This document shows, piece after piece, positions 1 to 9,156 of a DNA stretch of 64,000 nt. The notes beneath the pieces are model-generated. The model searched no databases. It had not been told where the DNA came from and saw only the letters and a program-made list of their open reading frames with translations. The DNA is from Nonomuraea thailandensis (GTDB taxonomy: Bacteria > Actinomycetota > Actinomycetes > Streptosporangiales > Streptosporangiaceae): assembly GCF_024172165.1 (NCBI RefSeq), contig NZ_JAMZEB010000002.1:12421501-12485500 (forward strand), written 5' to 3'. The translations under genes were made by a program, and so were the position numbers. Numbering within the stretch: position 1 is the stretch's first letter; each line of letters starts with the position of its first letter.

Positions 1-205
1 AGGCGAAGAACGACGGGTCGAAGACGGCCAGGACGGTGGTGAAGACCGCGCCGGCCTCCACGATGAACATCACCGGGTTGCGCCACAACGTGGCCGGGTT
101 CAGCTTCCTCAGCGCGTCCGGCAACGAGGCGAGCATCTGCTTCGGGTCGAGCAGGCCACCCCCCACACGGGCCTGCGCGGGTTTCTCCAGCACGGGGGTC
201 GACAT
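1..205 (-). CDS. kdpB: KdpB, potassium-transporting P-type ATPase subunit B (N-terminal fragment, runs off the window)
   Basis: The first 68 residues of the catalytic subunit of the high-affinity K+ pump KdpFABC are present; the phosphorylation and ATP-binding domains lie outside the window. The ATG at 205-203 follows the kdpA stop codon by one base. The N-terminus shows the cytoplasmic leader with DPKQML and LRKLNP, followed by NPVMFIVEAGA and a hydrophobic stretch, which is the typical first transmembrane segment of KdpB. Order kdpF-kdpA-kdpB on the minus strand supports the call. The truncation is only the window edge. Confidence 0.95.
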   Translation of the reverse strand, partial: MSTPVLEKPAQARVGGGLLDPKQMLASLPDALRKLNPATLWRNPVMFIVEAGAVFTTVLAVFDPSFFA

Positions 206-206
206 G

Positions 207-1868
207 TCAGGACAGTCCTTCTGCGATGGGGCCGAGCGCGAGAGCCGGGAGGAAGGTGAGGGCGACCAGGATCACGGTGACGCCGATGACCATGCCGACG
301 AACTGCGGCCGGTGTGTCGGCAGCGTGCCCGCGCCCTCCGGGACGGGTGACTGCGCGGCCAGCGAGCCGGCCAGGGCCAGCACCAGGATGATCGGCAGGA
401 ACCGGCCGAAGGCCATGCACAGGCCGAGCGCCACGTCGTACCACGGGGTGTTGACGGTGAGACCGGCGAAGGCGGAGCCGTTGTTGTTGGAGGCGGAGGT
501 GAAGGCGTACAGGACCTCGGCCAGGCCGTGCGGGCCGGTGTTGAGCATGCTCGCGCGCTGCTCCGCCGAGCCCATCGCGCACGCGGTGCCGGCCAGCACC
601 AGCACCGGGGTGACCAGGAAGTAGAGCGAGGCCAGCTTGATCTCGCGGGCGCCGATCTTCTTGCCCAGGTACTCCGGGGTGCGGCCGACCATCAGCCCGG
701 CCACGAACACCGTGATCACGGCGAGGACGAGCATGCCGTACAGGCCGGCGCCGACGCCGCCGGGCGCGACCTCGCCCAGCATCATGTTGAACAGCGTCAT
801 CATGCCGCCGAACGGGGTGTAGCTGTCGTGGAAGGAGTTCACCGCGCCGGTGCTGGTGAGGGTGGTGGCGGCGGCGAAGGTGGCGGAGTTGGAGACGCCG
901 AAGCGCACCTCCTTGCCCTCCATGGCCGCTCCGACGGCCTGCGGCACCGTCGCGTTCCCCGACAGCTCGAAGGCGTTGGTGAGCAGGACGCTCGCCAGGG
1001 CCAGGGTGCCCATCACGGCGAGGATCGCGTAGCCCTGCCGGACCTGGCCGACCAGCCGGCCGAAGGTGCGGGTGAGGGAGAACGGGATCACCAGGATCAG
1101 GAAGATCTCGAACCAGTTCGTCCAGGTGGCGGCGTTCTCGAAGGGGTGGGCGGAGTTGACGTTGTAGAAGCCGCCGCCGTTCGTGCCCAGCTCCTTGATC
1201 ACCTCCTGGGAGGCGACCGGGCCGCCGGTGATCGCCTGGGTGCCGCCGGTCAGCGTGGTCACCTCGTGCGGGCCGGCGAAGTTCTGGATCAGCCCGCCCG
1301 CGACCAGCACCAGCGCCCCGACGAACGCGATCGGCAGCAGGATGCGGATCGAGCCGCGGACCAGGTCCACCCAGAAGTTGCCGATGGTGCCGGACCTGCG
1401 GCGGGCGAAGCCTCGTACCAGGGCGATCGCCACCGCCATGCCGACCGCGGCCGAGACGAAGTTCTGCACCGCCAGGGCGCCCATCTGGGTCAGGTGGCCC
1501 ATCGTGGACTCGCCGGAGTAGGCCTGCCAGTTGGTGTTGGTGACGAAGCTGATCGCGGTGTTCCAGGCGATGTGGTCGGTGACCGGCGCCATGCCGACGC
1601 TGAGCGGCAGCTTGTCCTGCAGTCGCTGGACGGCGTAGACGACCAGGATCGAGATCACCGAGAAGGCCAGCAGGCTGCGCGCGTAGACGGGCCAGCTCTG
1701 CTCGGCGTCGGCGCGCACCCCCAGGAGCCGGTAGATCACCCGCTCGACGGGGTTGTGCCGGGCGCCGGAGTAGACGCGGTACATGTAGTCGCCGAACGGC
1801 TTCCAGACCAGGGCCAGCGCGACGATCAGGGAGGCGATGAAGATCATCCCGGCGAGCGGCGTGCTCAT
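207..1868 (-). CDS. kdpA: KdpA, potassium-binding and translocating subunit of the Kdp pump
   Basis: A 553-residue polytopic membrane protein, the usual KdpA length. It forms the K+ selectivity filter of the KdpFABC complex in the cytoplasmic membrane. Visible family motifs include TNTNWQAYSGE near residue 110, GTNGGGFYNVNSAHPFENAT-type sequence near residue 230, and a second NNNGSAFAG filter segment near residue 465, which correspond to the pore loops. The ATG at 1868 overlaps the kdpF stop by one base and the TGA is followed almost at once by kdpB, so the three are translationally coupled. Expression of kdp is known to respond to K+ limitation through KdpDE, but no kdpDE genes are visible here. 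Confidence 0.97.
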   Translation of the reverse strand: MSTPLAGMIFIASLIVALALVWKPFGDYMYRVYSGARHNPVERVIYRLLGVRADAEQSWPVYARSLLAFSVISILVVYAVQRLQDKLPLSVGMAPVTDHIAWNTAISFVTNTNWQAYSGESTMGHLTQMGALAVQNFVSAAVGMAVAIALVRGFARRRSGTIGNFWVDLVRGSIRILLPIAFVGALVLVAGGLIQNFAGPHEVTTLTGGTQAITGGPVASQEVIKELGTNGGGFYNVNSAHPFENAATWTNWFEIFLILVIPFSLTRTFGRLVGQVRQGYAILAVMGTLALASVLLTNAFELSGNATVPQAVGAAMEGKEVRFGVSNSATFAAATTLTSTGAVNSFHDSYTPFGGMMTLFNMMLGEVAPGGVGAGLYGMLVLAVITVFVAGLMVGRTPEYLGKKIGAREIKLASLYFLVTPVLVLAGTACAMGSAEQRASMLNTGPHGLAEVLYAFTSASNNNGSAFAGLTVNTPWYDVALGLCMAFGRFLPIILVLALAGSLAAQSPVPEGAGTLPTHRPQFVGMVIGVTVILVALTFLPALALGPIAEGLS

Positions 1869-1957
1869 CAGAACCGCTCCGGGAACAGCAGGGCCGCGAC
1901 CATGAAGATCACCAGACCGATGACCACGACGAGGCCGGTGGCGTTGACAGTGCTCAC
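1868..1957 (-). CDS. kdpF: KdpF, small stabilising subunit of the Kdp pump
   Basis: A 29-residue single-span membrane peptide starting at a GTG (1957-1955). The body is a hydrophobic helix (GLVVVIGLVIFMVAALL) ending in FPERF, which matches the known KdpF pattern of one helix followed by a Pro-Glu-Arg-Phe-like tail. KdpF binds KdpA and stabilises the complex. Its start overlaps the stop of the tiny upstream ORF (GTGA, 1954-1957), and its stop overlaps the kdpA start, so it is part of one tightly coupled operon. Confidence 0.9.
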   Translation of the reverse strand: MSTVNATGLVVVIGLVIFMVAALLFPERF

Positions 1958-2037
1958 AGCCGCTCCACCGCCTTCACGACCAGCCCGAAGATCACGAAGA
2001 TCGCGATCGTCAGGGCGACGAAGATGACGTCTGCCAT
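1954..2037 (-). CDS. Small membrane peptide encoded at the head of the kdp operon
   Basis: A 27-residue peptide beginning MADVIFVALTIAIF and ending VVKAVERL, with one predicted transmembrane helix. The ATG at 2037 has a good ribosome binding site (GAGGAG about 8 bases upstream). Its stop overlaps the GTG of kdpF, so it is the first cistron of the operon. It is not KdpF, which follows directly. I recall similar short peptides before kdpF in other actinomycetes but know of no assigned role; a second KdpF-like accessory subunit is possible. The 276-base gap upstream (2038-2313) contains the divergent promoters; I could not assign clear -35/-10 boxes there. Confidence 0.7.
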   Translation of the reverse strand: MADVIFVALTIAIFVIFGLVVKAVERL

Positions 2038-2313
2038 CCCCACTCCTCAGCTCGTTGATGAGATCGCCGCCGCCCTCGACGGGCGGCCCGCAGATCAAGC
2101 AAACGCCGAGATTTGGGGTGTTTTGCCGTTCTTGACGGGATTCATACGGCCGCAGCCCGAATATTGACGGCCTCACTACGCGGGGCCGCCAGAGCCGATC
2201 CCAGGACGGCCGGCCGGGCGCTCGATCACATGCGCGTATCAGGTGCGCCCGCACCCTTGCCCTGGTCCTGCCCGCCCCCGAAGGTCTTTATCACCGGGGG
2301 AAGGAGAGCGGGG

Positions 2314-5300
2314 ATGCGGGCGCCGCTGGTCGTCAAGCGTGCCCTTGACGAGCCGTTGCTGCTCCTGGCCGCGTTCGGGTCGATCCTGCTGGCGACGACC
2401 ACGCTGGCGGCGCTGACGATGTACGCCTCCTCCATCGCCGGCGCGGGGGTGCGCAGGGCGATGGAGACGGCCTCGTACCGCCAGACGACCACCACCGTCA
2501 GCGCCCAGGTCGACGCCAGGACCTTCCCGAAGTACGACCGGATCGTGCGCGACGAGCTCGCCGCCGCCTACGGGTCGCCGCCGGCCGTCACCACCAGCCT
2601 GCGCTCGGACTCGTACGTCATGCCGGGGCAGGACGGCGAGGAGCTGCCCGAGCTGCTGCGCTTCGGCGGCCACGACGGGCTCGACCGGCACGCCCGGCTG
2701 GTCGGGGGCAGGTGGCCGCGGACCGGCGGGCAGGCCGTGGAGGCGGTGATCTCGGAGCCGGCGGCCGCGGGCACCCGCTTCGAGCTCGGCGAGGAGTTCG
2801 TCACGAGGGCGCGGCTCGACGGGCGGCCGGTCCGGGTCCGCGTCGTCGGCGTCTTCCGGCTCGACGACCCCGTGGGCGAGCGCTGGGCCGGGGAGGAGCT
2901 GCTGCGCAGGGGCGTGGAGCGCGGCGAGTACACCACCTACGGGCCCCTGATGGTGACGCGGGAGACGTTCCTCGCGCGCTTCGCCACCGGCGTCAGGGCC
3001 GTCTGGGCGGCCGAGCCCGAGCTCGGCGCGCTGACGCCCGAGCGGCTGCGCCCGCTGGCCGAGGCCGTCGGCCGGGTCGGCGAGCGGCTGCCGGCGGCCG
3101 GCTGCGCGAACTGCCTGACCGCCGGGGAGCTTCCCGGGCTCCTCGAACAGCTCGGCACCGCGTCCCTGGTGACCCGCTCCACCATGCTGATCCCGGTGCT
3201 GCAACTGCTGCTGCTCGCCGGGTACGCGCTGATGCTGACCGCTCGGCTGCTGGCCGACCACCGGCGCATGGAGGTGGCGCTGCTGCGCTCGCGCGGCGCG
3301 GGCGCGCCCCGGCTGGCGGCGCTGGCCGGCGGCGAGGCGCTGCTGGTCGCGCTCCCGTGCGCGGTCGTGGCGCCGTTGCTGGGGCCGCCGCTGCTCGCGC
3401 TGATCGGCCTGCTGCCGTGGATCAGGTCCTCGGGGGTGCGGCTGGAGCCGGCGGCCGACACGGGGACGTACCTCGTCTCGTCCGGGGTGGCGCTGGCCGC
3501 GGCCGTGCTGCTGGCGCTGCCGGCCGTGGCGGGCGCGCGGCGCACGTACGTGGAGGAGCAGTCGGCGCGCGGGCGCGGCGCCCGGCGCGGCCTGATCCAG
3601 GGGGCGGGCGCGGACCTGGCCCTGCTGGCGGTGGCCGCGCTGGCGATCTGGCAGCTCCAGCGCTACGGCGCGCCGGTCACCGCGACGGCGGCGGGCGGGC
3701 TCGGCATCGACCCGCTGATCATCTCCGGCCCGGTCCTGGCCCTGCTCGCGGGCGGCCTGCTGGGGCTGCGGCTGGTGCCGCGCGTGTCGCGGCTGGCCGA
3801 GCGGCTGACCTCGCGCCGCCCCACCCTCGCCCCCGCGATGGGGGCGTGGCAGGTCAGCAGACGGCCGCTCAGGTACGCCGGTCCCGCGCTGCTGCTGACC
3901 CTGGCCATCGCGATCGGCGTCGTCTCCATGGCCACCACCTCCACCTGGCAGGCCTCGCAACGCGATCAGGCCGACCACCAGGCGGCGGCCGACCTGCGCC
4001 TGTCGGGGCCCGCCGAGGGGCCCGAGCTGGGGGCGCTCGGCCGTGGCACGGCGTTCACGGCGCTGCCGGGCGTCACCGCCGCCTCGCCCGCCTTCCGGGC
4101 GCCGACCGAGGTGGGGGGCCAGAGCGCGTTGCTGCTCGCCCTGGACGCGGGCAGGCTGCGCGAGCTGTTCCGCCTGCGCCCCGACCTGTCGGCGCGGCCG
4201 GTGGCGGAGCTGTCCGCGGCGCTCGCCGGTGACCGGGCGGGCCGGCTGGAGCTGCCCGGACGGCCGCGCGCCCTGACCGTGCGGGTCGAGTCCCGCGCCA
4301 CCGTGCGGGCCCGGCTGGTGCTGTCCGACGCGCTGGGCGCGTGGCGCGACGTGCCGCTCGGCGAGCTGCGGCCGGGCGGCAACCGGATCGAGCTCGACCT
4401 GGCCCCGCTGGCCGGCCGCGCCGGCACGATCGCCTATCCGCTGTCGGTACGCGGCCTCGTGCCGGGCGAGCAGGCGGGCCTCGGACTGACCGGGCTGAGC
4501 GCGGACGGCCGGGACGTGCAGGTGACCGGAGCCGTCACCCATCCGCACGGCGTGATCACCTTCGGGCCGGCGCGGGAGCCCCGGCCGCTGCCCGTGGTGC
4601 TCACCTCCGGCCTGGCCGCCGCTCTCAAGCTGCACGCCGGGCAGAGCGCGGATGTCCGCTTCGCCGGCCGGGTCCTGCGGATCGAGGTGGCGGGCCTCGT
4701 GACGAGCATGCCCACGAGCACCCCGGACCAGCAGGGCGTGCTCGCCGACTGGGAGACGCTGCAGGCGTACGAGCTGGCCGCGGCGCAGCCGTCCAGGCCC
4801 GCCACCGAGTGGTGGCTCGCCACCGGCGGCTCCGCGCCCGCGCGGGAGGTCCTGCGCCGCAACCCGCAATGGGACGTGACCACGGTGGACCGGCGGGAGC
4901 TGGCGGCCAAGCTGCGCGACGATCCGCTGGTCGGATCGTTGCAGGGCGGGCTGACCCTGGGGTTCGCCGCGGCGCTGGGGTTCGCGGTGCTCGGGTTCCT
5001 GGTGAACGCCGTGGTCGCGGCGGGGGAGCGGCGGGCCGAGTTCGCCGTGCTGCGGGCGCTCGGCGCCGGCTCCCGCCAGGTGTTCGGGATGCTGGCCACG
5101 GAGCAGGCGTTCGTCATCGGGCTGTCGCTCGCGGCCGGTACCGGGCTCGCCGTGGTCGTCGGGAGCCTGGTGGTGCCGCGGATCGTGCTGACCGGGCAGG
5201 CGTCGGCGGTCACGCCGGACGTGCTGTTCCACGTGCCGTGGGCGTCCGTGGCCCTGATGCTGGCCCTGGTGACGGCGGTGCTGGTCGCGATCGTCGCCGG

Positions 5301-5346
5301 GCTGGCCCGGCGCATGTGGCGGGGGCAGAGCTTGGAGGAGCGGTGA
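2314..5346 (+). CDS. Large FtsX/MacB-type ABC transporter permease
   Basis: A 1010-residue membrane protein. I chose the ATG at 2314 because AAGGAG lies at 2301-2306. It has an N-terminal membrane segment, a long extracytoplasmic domain, a block of membrane helices around residues 280-510, a second extracytoplasmic domain, and a C-terminal FtsX-like block (GFAVLGFLVNAVVAAGERRA, then the ALGAGSRQV cytoplasmic loop) with four helices in the usual MacB/LolCE arrangement. The internal loop LLRSRGAGAPRLAAL repeats the same coupling-loop pattern, so it is a duplicated permease. It overlaps the next permease by GTGA. No ATP-binding subunit is encoded next to it, which is unusual. The substrate is unknown; lipid or peptide export or signalling are options for the family. 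Confidence 0.85.
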   Translation: MRAPLVVKRALDEPLLLLAAFGSILLATTTLAALTMYASSIAGAGVRRAMETASYRQTTTTVSAQVDARTFPKYDRIVRDELAAAYGSPPAVTTSLRSDSYVMPGQDGEELPELLRFGGHDGLDRHARLVGGRWPRTGGQAVEAVISEPAAAGTRFELGEEFVTRARLDGRPVRVRVVGVFRLDDPVGERWAGEELLRRGVERGEYTTYGPLMVTRETFLARFATGVRAVWAAEPELGALTPERLRPLAEAVGRVGERLPAAGCANCLTAGELPGLLEQLGTASLVTRSTMLIPVLQLLLLAGYALMLTARLLADHRRMEVALLRSRGAGAPRLAALAGGEALLVALPCAVVAPLLGPPLLALIGLLPWIRSSGVRLEPAADTGTYLVSSGVALAAAVLLALPAVAGARRTYVEEQSARGRGARRGLIQGAGADLALLAVAALAIWQLQRYGAPVTATAAGGLGIDPLIISGPVLALLAGGLLGLRLVPRVSRLAERLTSRRPTLAPAMGAWQVSRRPLRYAGPALLLTLAIAIGVVSMATTSTWQASQRDQADHQAAADLRLSGPAEGPELGALGRGTAFTALPGVTAASPAFRAPTEVGGQSALLLALDAGRLRELFRLRPDLSARPVAELSAALAGDRAGRLELPGRPRALTVRVESRATVRARLVLSDALGAWRDVPLGELRPGGNRIELDLAPLAGRAGTIAYPLSVRGLVPGEQAGLGLTGLSADGRDVQVTGAVTHPHGVITFGPAREPRPLPVVLTSGLAAALKLHAGQSADVRFAGRVLRIEVAGLVTSMPTSTPDQQGVLADWETLQAYELAAAQPSRPATEWWLATGGSAPAREVLRRNPQWDVTTVDRRELAAKLRDDPLVGSLQGGLTLGFAAALGFAVLGFLVNAVVAAGERRAEFAVLRALGAGSRQVFGMLATEQAFVIGLSLAAGTGLAVVVGSLVVPRIVLTGQASAVTPDVLFHVPWASVALMLALVTAVLVAIVAGLARRMWRGQSLEER

Positions 5347-7925
5347 GGATCCCCCTGGGAGTCCGGGCGCACGCGGGCACGTCGGCGCTGCTCGTCGTGC
5401 TGACGGTGATCGCCTGCCTGCTCGTGGCCGGGCTGCCCAGGACGATGCAGGCGTCGTTCGACGAGGCGCTGCGCCGGTCGCTGACCGAGGCCGAGGCGGT
5501 GCGGACCGACCTGACCGTCACCGGCGCTCCGGCCCTGCCCGCCGGCGAGCTGTACTCGCGCGCCCAGTTCGAGGGCGGCGACCTCCACTGGCGGCGGCTC
5601 CTTCCGCCGGCGCTGCGGCCCCTGATCGGGCCCGGCGGCCACATCAGCGCCAAGACCCACCGCACGCCCGTCAACGAGACGAGCGCGTTCCGCAACTTCG
5701 TCAACCTCGGCTGGCTGTCCGACGCCGCCCGGCGCGTGGACTGGGTGCGCGGCCGGGCGCCCGGCAAGCCGTCCACCATGCGGTACCAGGGCGCGACCAT
5801 CCCGGTCGTGGAGGTGGGCGTCGTGGAGGAGGCCGTGTCCCGGATGGGGCTGGACGTCGGTCAGACCAGGATGCTCGGCGAGAGCGTGCACACGGCCGTG
5901 AGGATCGTCGGCGTCTTCAGGGCCAGGGACCCGGCCGGCCGCTCCTGGAGCCACGACGCCGACGTCCTGCACGTCACCAAGGTCGTGCCGGTGGACGGGC
6001 CGGAGGAGCTGCACACGACGGCGCTGATGTCGGACGACGGGCTGGGCGCGCTGACCAACAGGGGCCGCACCCTGACCTACCGCTGGGTCCTCGCCCTCGA
6101 CGGGCGGGCCGCGAGCGCCCTGGACGTGCCGGGCGTCGAGGCCGCCGCCGCCGAGTTCCAGCGGCAGGTGGACGTCCAGGGGACGGGCACCATCAGCTAC
6201 CGCCTGGTCACCGGGCTGCCCCAGCTGCTCACCGGCTTCAAGGCCGCGATGTCCGCCGCGCAGACCGTCATGTACCTGGTGCTCGGCGGCCTGTTCGCGG
6301 TCGCGCTCGGCGTGATCGCGCTGGCCGCGCGGCTGCTGACCGACCGCATGGAGCGCACGCTGGCCCTGGCGCGGGCGCGCGGCGCCTCGCTGTGGCAGGT
6401 GGTGTCGGCCGGGAGCGCGCTGACCGCCGTCCTGGTCGGGCCCGCGGCCCTCGCCGGGTACGCCCTGTCGTTCCTCCTGCCGGGGCCCGTGCTGCCGATC
6501 GTGCACCTCGGCCCCGCGGTCGTGGTCGTCGCCGTCGTGGCCTTCGCCGTGGCACGCCTGGTGCTGGCGCATCGCACGCCGCTGCGGGAGCACCGTGCCG
6601 ATCTGGTCGCCGTCCGGCCGTCCGCGCGGCGGGTGACGGTGGAGGCGCTGGTCGTCGTGCTCGCGCTGGCGGGGGCGTACCTGCTGCGGGCCCGCGGGCA
6701 GTCGGGCACCGGGCAGCAGGATCCGTTCCTGCTGCTGATCCCGGTCGCGCTGACGCTCGCGGCGGCGCTGATCACCCTGCGGTGCTACCCGTACCCGCTG
6801 CGGCTGCTCGTCCGGCTGGCCGCGCGCGGGCGGGCGGCCGTGCCGTTCCTCGGGTCGACCAGGGCGGCCAGGGAGCGGTCCGTGGGCGCGCTGCCGGTGC
6901 TGATCCTGCTGCCCGCGCTGAGCCTGTCGGTGTTCGCCGCGGTGGTCCACGACGGGATCACCGCCACGCAGCGGCTGGCGTCCTGGCAGAAGGTGGGCGC
7001 GCCGATCAAGCTGACGTCGGCCGCGAACATCCCGCCCGACGTCGTCGAACGGGTGCGCCGGGCGCCCGGGGTCGAGCAGGTGGCGCTCGCGCTGACCGGC
7101 CGGGTGCAGCTCGGGGCCACCGGGGAGTGGCCGTACGCGGTCGCCGTGGACCTCGCGCAGTGGCGGCGGGTCAACGAGGGCGCGCCCATGGGCCTGCCCG
7201 AGCTGTCCGGGCCCGCGTCCGCGCTGGTCTCGCCCGCGCTGGGCGGGCAGGGCGCCGTCGAGGTCAGGTGGCTGTCGGCGGTGCGGCTGACCGTCCAGGG
7301 CGTGATCGACGCGGTGCCCGGGTTCTACGCCGACGGGCAGTTCCTGCTCGTGCCGCGGGAGGTGCTGCCGTGGCCCGCGGCCAACACCTTGCTGATCAGA
7401 GGCGACATCTCGCCCGCCGAGCTGGCGCGGCTGGTGCCGGCCGCCACGGTGGAGACGCAGGAGGCGGCGCTGGCGGCCATCCAGGCCGACCCGCTCACCG
7501 GGACGGTCCGCGCGACGATGGTCGTCGTGACGGTGGCGCTGGGGGCGTACGCGCTGGTCGCGATCGTGCTGTCGCTGGCCGCGGGGGCTGCCGGGCGGGC
7601 CAGGGCGGTCTCGCTGCTGCGCACGCTCGGGCTGTCCGACCGGCAGGCCCGGCGGCTGACCCTGCTGGAGCTGATGCCCGTCGTCCTCGTCACCGCACCG
7701 GTGGGCGTGGCTCTGGGCATGGGCCTGCCGGCCGCGCTCGGGCCGGGGGTGGACATGTCCGCCTTCGCGGGTGGCCTGCCCGTCGCCGATCACACGCCGG
7801 GCCTGCTCACGCCCGTGGCGCTGGCGGCGGGGCTGGGCCTGTGCGCGGTGCTCGGGGCGTACGCGCACACCGCCATGAGCCGCCGCCGCAACCTCGACGC
7901 GGCCCTCCGCGTGGGCGACCCCTGA
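5343..7925 (+). CDS. Second FtsX/MacB-type ABC transporter permease
   Basis: An 860-residue permease whose GTG start overlaps the stop of the previous gene (GTGA at 5343-5346), indicating translational coupling and probably a heteromeric transporter. It begins with a membrane segment (TSALLVVLTVIACLLVAGL), then an extracytoplasmic region, a helix block with the coupling loop ALARARGASLWQVVSAG near residue 345, another extracytoplasmic region and a C-terminal block with SLLRTLGLSDRQARRLTLLE near residue 770. This is the same duplicated layout as its neighbour. It carries no Walker motifs. The next gene is on the other strand, so an ATPase must be encoded elsewhere if this is a working ABC system. 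Confidence 0.82.
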   Translation: MRIPLGVRAHAGTSALLVVLTVIACLLVAGLPRTMQASFDEALRRSLTEAEAVRTDLTVTGAPALPAGELYSRAQFEGGDLHWRRLLPPALRPLIGPGGHISAKTHRTPVNETSAFRNFVNLGWLSDAARRVDWVRGRAPGKPSTMRYQGATIPVVEVGVVEEAVSRMGLDVGQTRMLGESVHTAVRIVGVFRARDPAGRSWSHDADVLHVTKVVPVDGPEELHTTALMSDDGLGALTNRGRTLTYRWVLALDGRAASALDVPGVEAAAAEFQRQVDVQGTGTISYRLVTGLPQLLTGFKAAMSAAQTVMYLVLGGLFAVALGVIALAARLLTDRMERTLALARARGASLWQVVSAGSALTAVLVGPAALAGYALSFLLPGPVLPIVHLGPAVVVVAVVAFAVARLVLAHRTPLREHRADLVAVRPSARRVTVEALVVVLALAGAYLLRARGQSGTGQQDPFLLLIPVALTLAAALITLRCYPYPLRLLVRLAARGRAAVPFLGSTRAARERSVGALPVLILLPALSLSVFAAVVHDGITATQRLASWQKVGAPIKLTSAANIPPDVVERVRRAPGVEQVALALTGRVQLGATGEWPYAVAVDLAQWRRVNEGAPMGLPELSGPASALVSPALGGQGAVEVRWLSAVRLTVQGVIDAVPGFYADGQFLLVPREVLPWPAANTLLIRGDISPAELARLVPAATVETQEAALAAIQADPLTGTVRATMVVVTVALGAYALVAIVLSLAAGAAGRARAVSLLRTLGLSDRQARRLTLLELMPVVLVTAPVGVALGMGLPAALGPGVDMSAFAGGLPVADHTPGLLTPVALAAGLGLCAVLGAYAHTAMSRRRNLDAALRVGDP

Positions 7926-7995
7926 CTCCGCGGCCAGGCCGGGCATGGGCGAACGTCCGGCCGCGGTGCGGGGTCGAGGCGAGCGCCCGGACGGG

Positions 7996-8955
7996 TCAAC
8001 CGGCGGCGGGCGCCGGCGCGGGGGCGACGGGGGCACGCCGGGCGGCGAAGAGGAGGACGGCCGCCGCGGCGAGGGCGACGAGCCCGGCGAGCGTCGCGGC
8101 CGCCGCCAGGGTGCCGGCGTCCGGGTGGATGAGGGACTGGCCGCGCTGGGCCTGCCACAGCAGCAGGCCGGTCAGGCCCGCGTAGCCCGCGGCGGTGACG
8201 ACCACGAGGCCGGTCCTGGCGCCGTCCAGCGCGGGCCACGACAGGCGGCCCAGCACGATGGCGAGCAGCGGGAGCACCTGGAGGGCGTGGATGCCGACGA
8301 AGTGCGCGACGCGCAGGTCGCCGGCGCCCGTCTCCCAGCCGGTGAGCGGCATGCCGGAGCCGGCCTCGGTGACGCCGACGCCGTGCGCGCCGATGGTGGT
8401 CAGGTCGATCCCGGCGGCCAGGCTCAGCGCCTGGCCGGGCGTCGGGGCGGTCATCAGGTAGCCGACGGACATGCCTGCCAGGGAGATGACGAACCCCAGC
8501 GGGATCGCCCAGGCCATGGCCCGGTCCACGCGGCGCTGGAACATCAGGAGGACACCCAGCGCGAGGGTCGACAGCCAGCCGAGGTAGGCGGCGCCGCCCA
8601 TGACCATGAACACGGTCTCGTCCAGCCCGGGAGTGAGGTTGAAGTGGCTGCTCACCCCGCGGGCGGCCTGGAAGGTGATGGCGGAGACCTCGGGGACGAC
8701 GAAGCCCGCGACGATCACGGTGCCGAGCCACCACATCGTCCGCCGCCAGCGGTCCACCTGGCCGATCAGCCAGGCCAGCGTGATCGCGTACAGCGCGAAG
8801 GACACGGAGAACTTGAACGGCTTGAGCCAGACGGCCTCGCCCAGCACGGTCCGCTCGTCCACGAGGAGCCCGACGCCGCTCACGATCGCCAGCGCCACCA
8901 TCGCGGCCGTGCAGAAGAGCAGCGGCCGATGCGCGATCTTCAGGGTGTTCTTCAT
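7996..8955 (-). CDS. Polytopic membrane protein of unknown function
   Basis: About 319 residues from the ATG at 8955; a GTG at 8985 in the same frame is an alternative, and neither has a strong ribosome binding site. I count seven or eight hydrophobic helices, beginning with LLFCTAAMVALAIVSGVGLL and ending with a helix before an Ala/Pro-rich tail. Between helices are conserved-looking segments such as VWLKPFKFSVSFALY and a GDLRVAHFVGIHALQ segment with two histidines. I do not recognise an enzyme or transporter family. It stands alone, convergent with the permease operon and divergent from the LacI regulator gene, so regulation by that repressor is possible. Confidence 0.7.
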   Translation of the reverse strand: MKNTLKIAHRPLLFCTAAMVALAIVSGVGLLVDERTVLGEAVWLKPFKFSVSFALYAITLAWLIGQVDRWRRTMWWLGTVIVAGFVVPEVSAITFQAARGVSSHFNLTPGLDETVFMVMGGAAYLGWLSTLALGVLLMFQRRVDRAMAWAIPLGFVISLAGMSVGYLMTAPTPGQALSLAAGIDLTTIGAHGVGVTEAGSGMPLTGWETGAGDLRVAHFVGIHALQVLPLLAIVLGRLSWPALDGARTGLVVVTAAGYAGLTGLLLWQAQRGQSLIHPDAGTLAAAATLAGLVALAAAAVLLFAARRAPVAPAPAPAAG

Positions 8956-9156
8956 GGGTTCAAGCCTGCTGACGTGCGGGTTCACGGACCAGAGACGAGA
9001 TCATCGATGGGAGGTGATCAGCTCACTAATCAGACAAATATGCATGAAGCAGGCAATTTCCATCGTCGCCGTCGGCTCGTGCCTCGGCAGGTCATAATGT
9101 GCGCGACTCGCCGTTTCGGGCCCCTGTCGCGACACTCGGGCCGCAAGGAGGGAAAC

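Noticed and set aside
528..8036. Very long open frames antisense to kdpA and to both permease genes (some over 1000 codons)
   Set aside because: They are shadows of GC-rich coding sequence: rich in Arg, Gly, Pro, Ala, His and Gln, with no domains and no ribosome binding sites, while the opposite strand encodes clear families.
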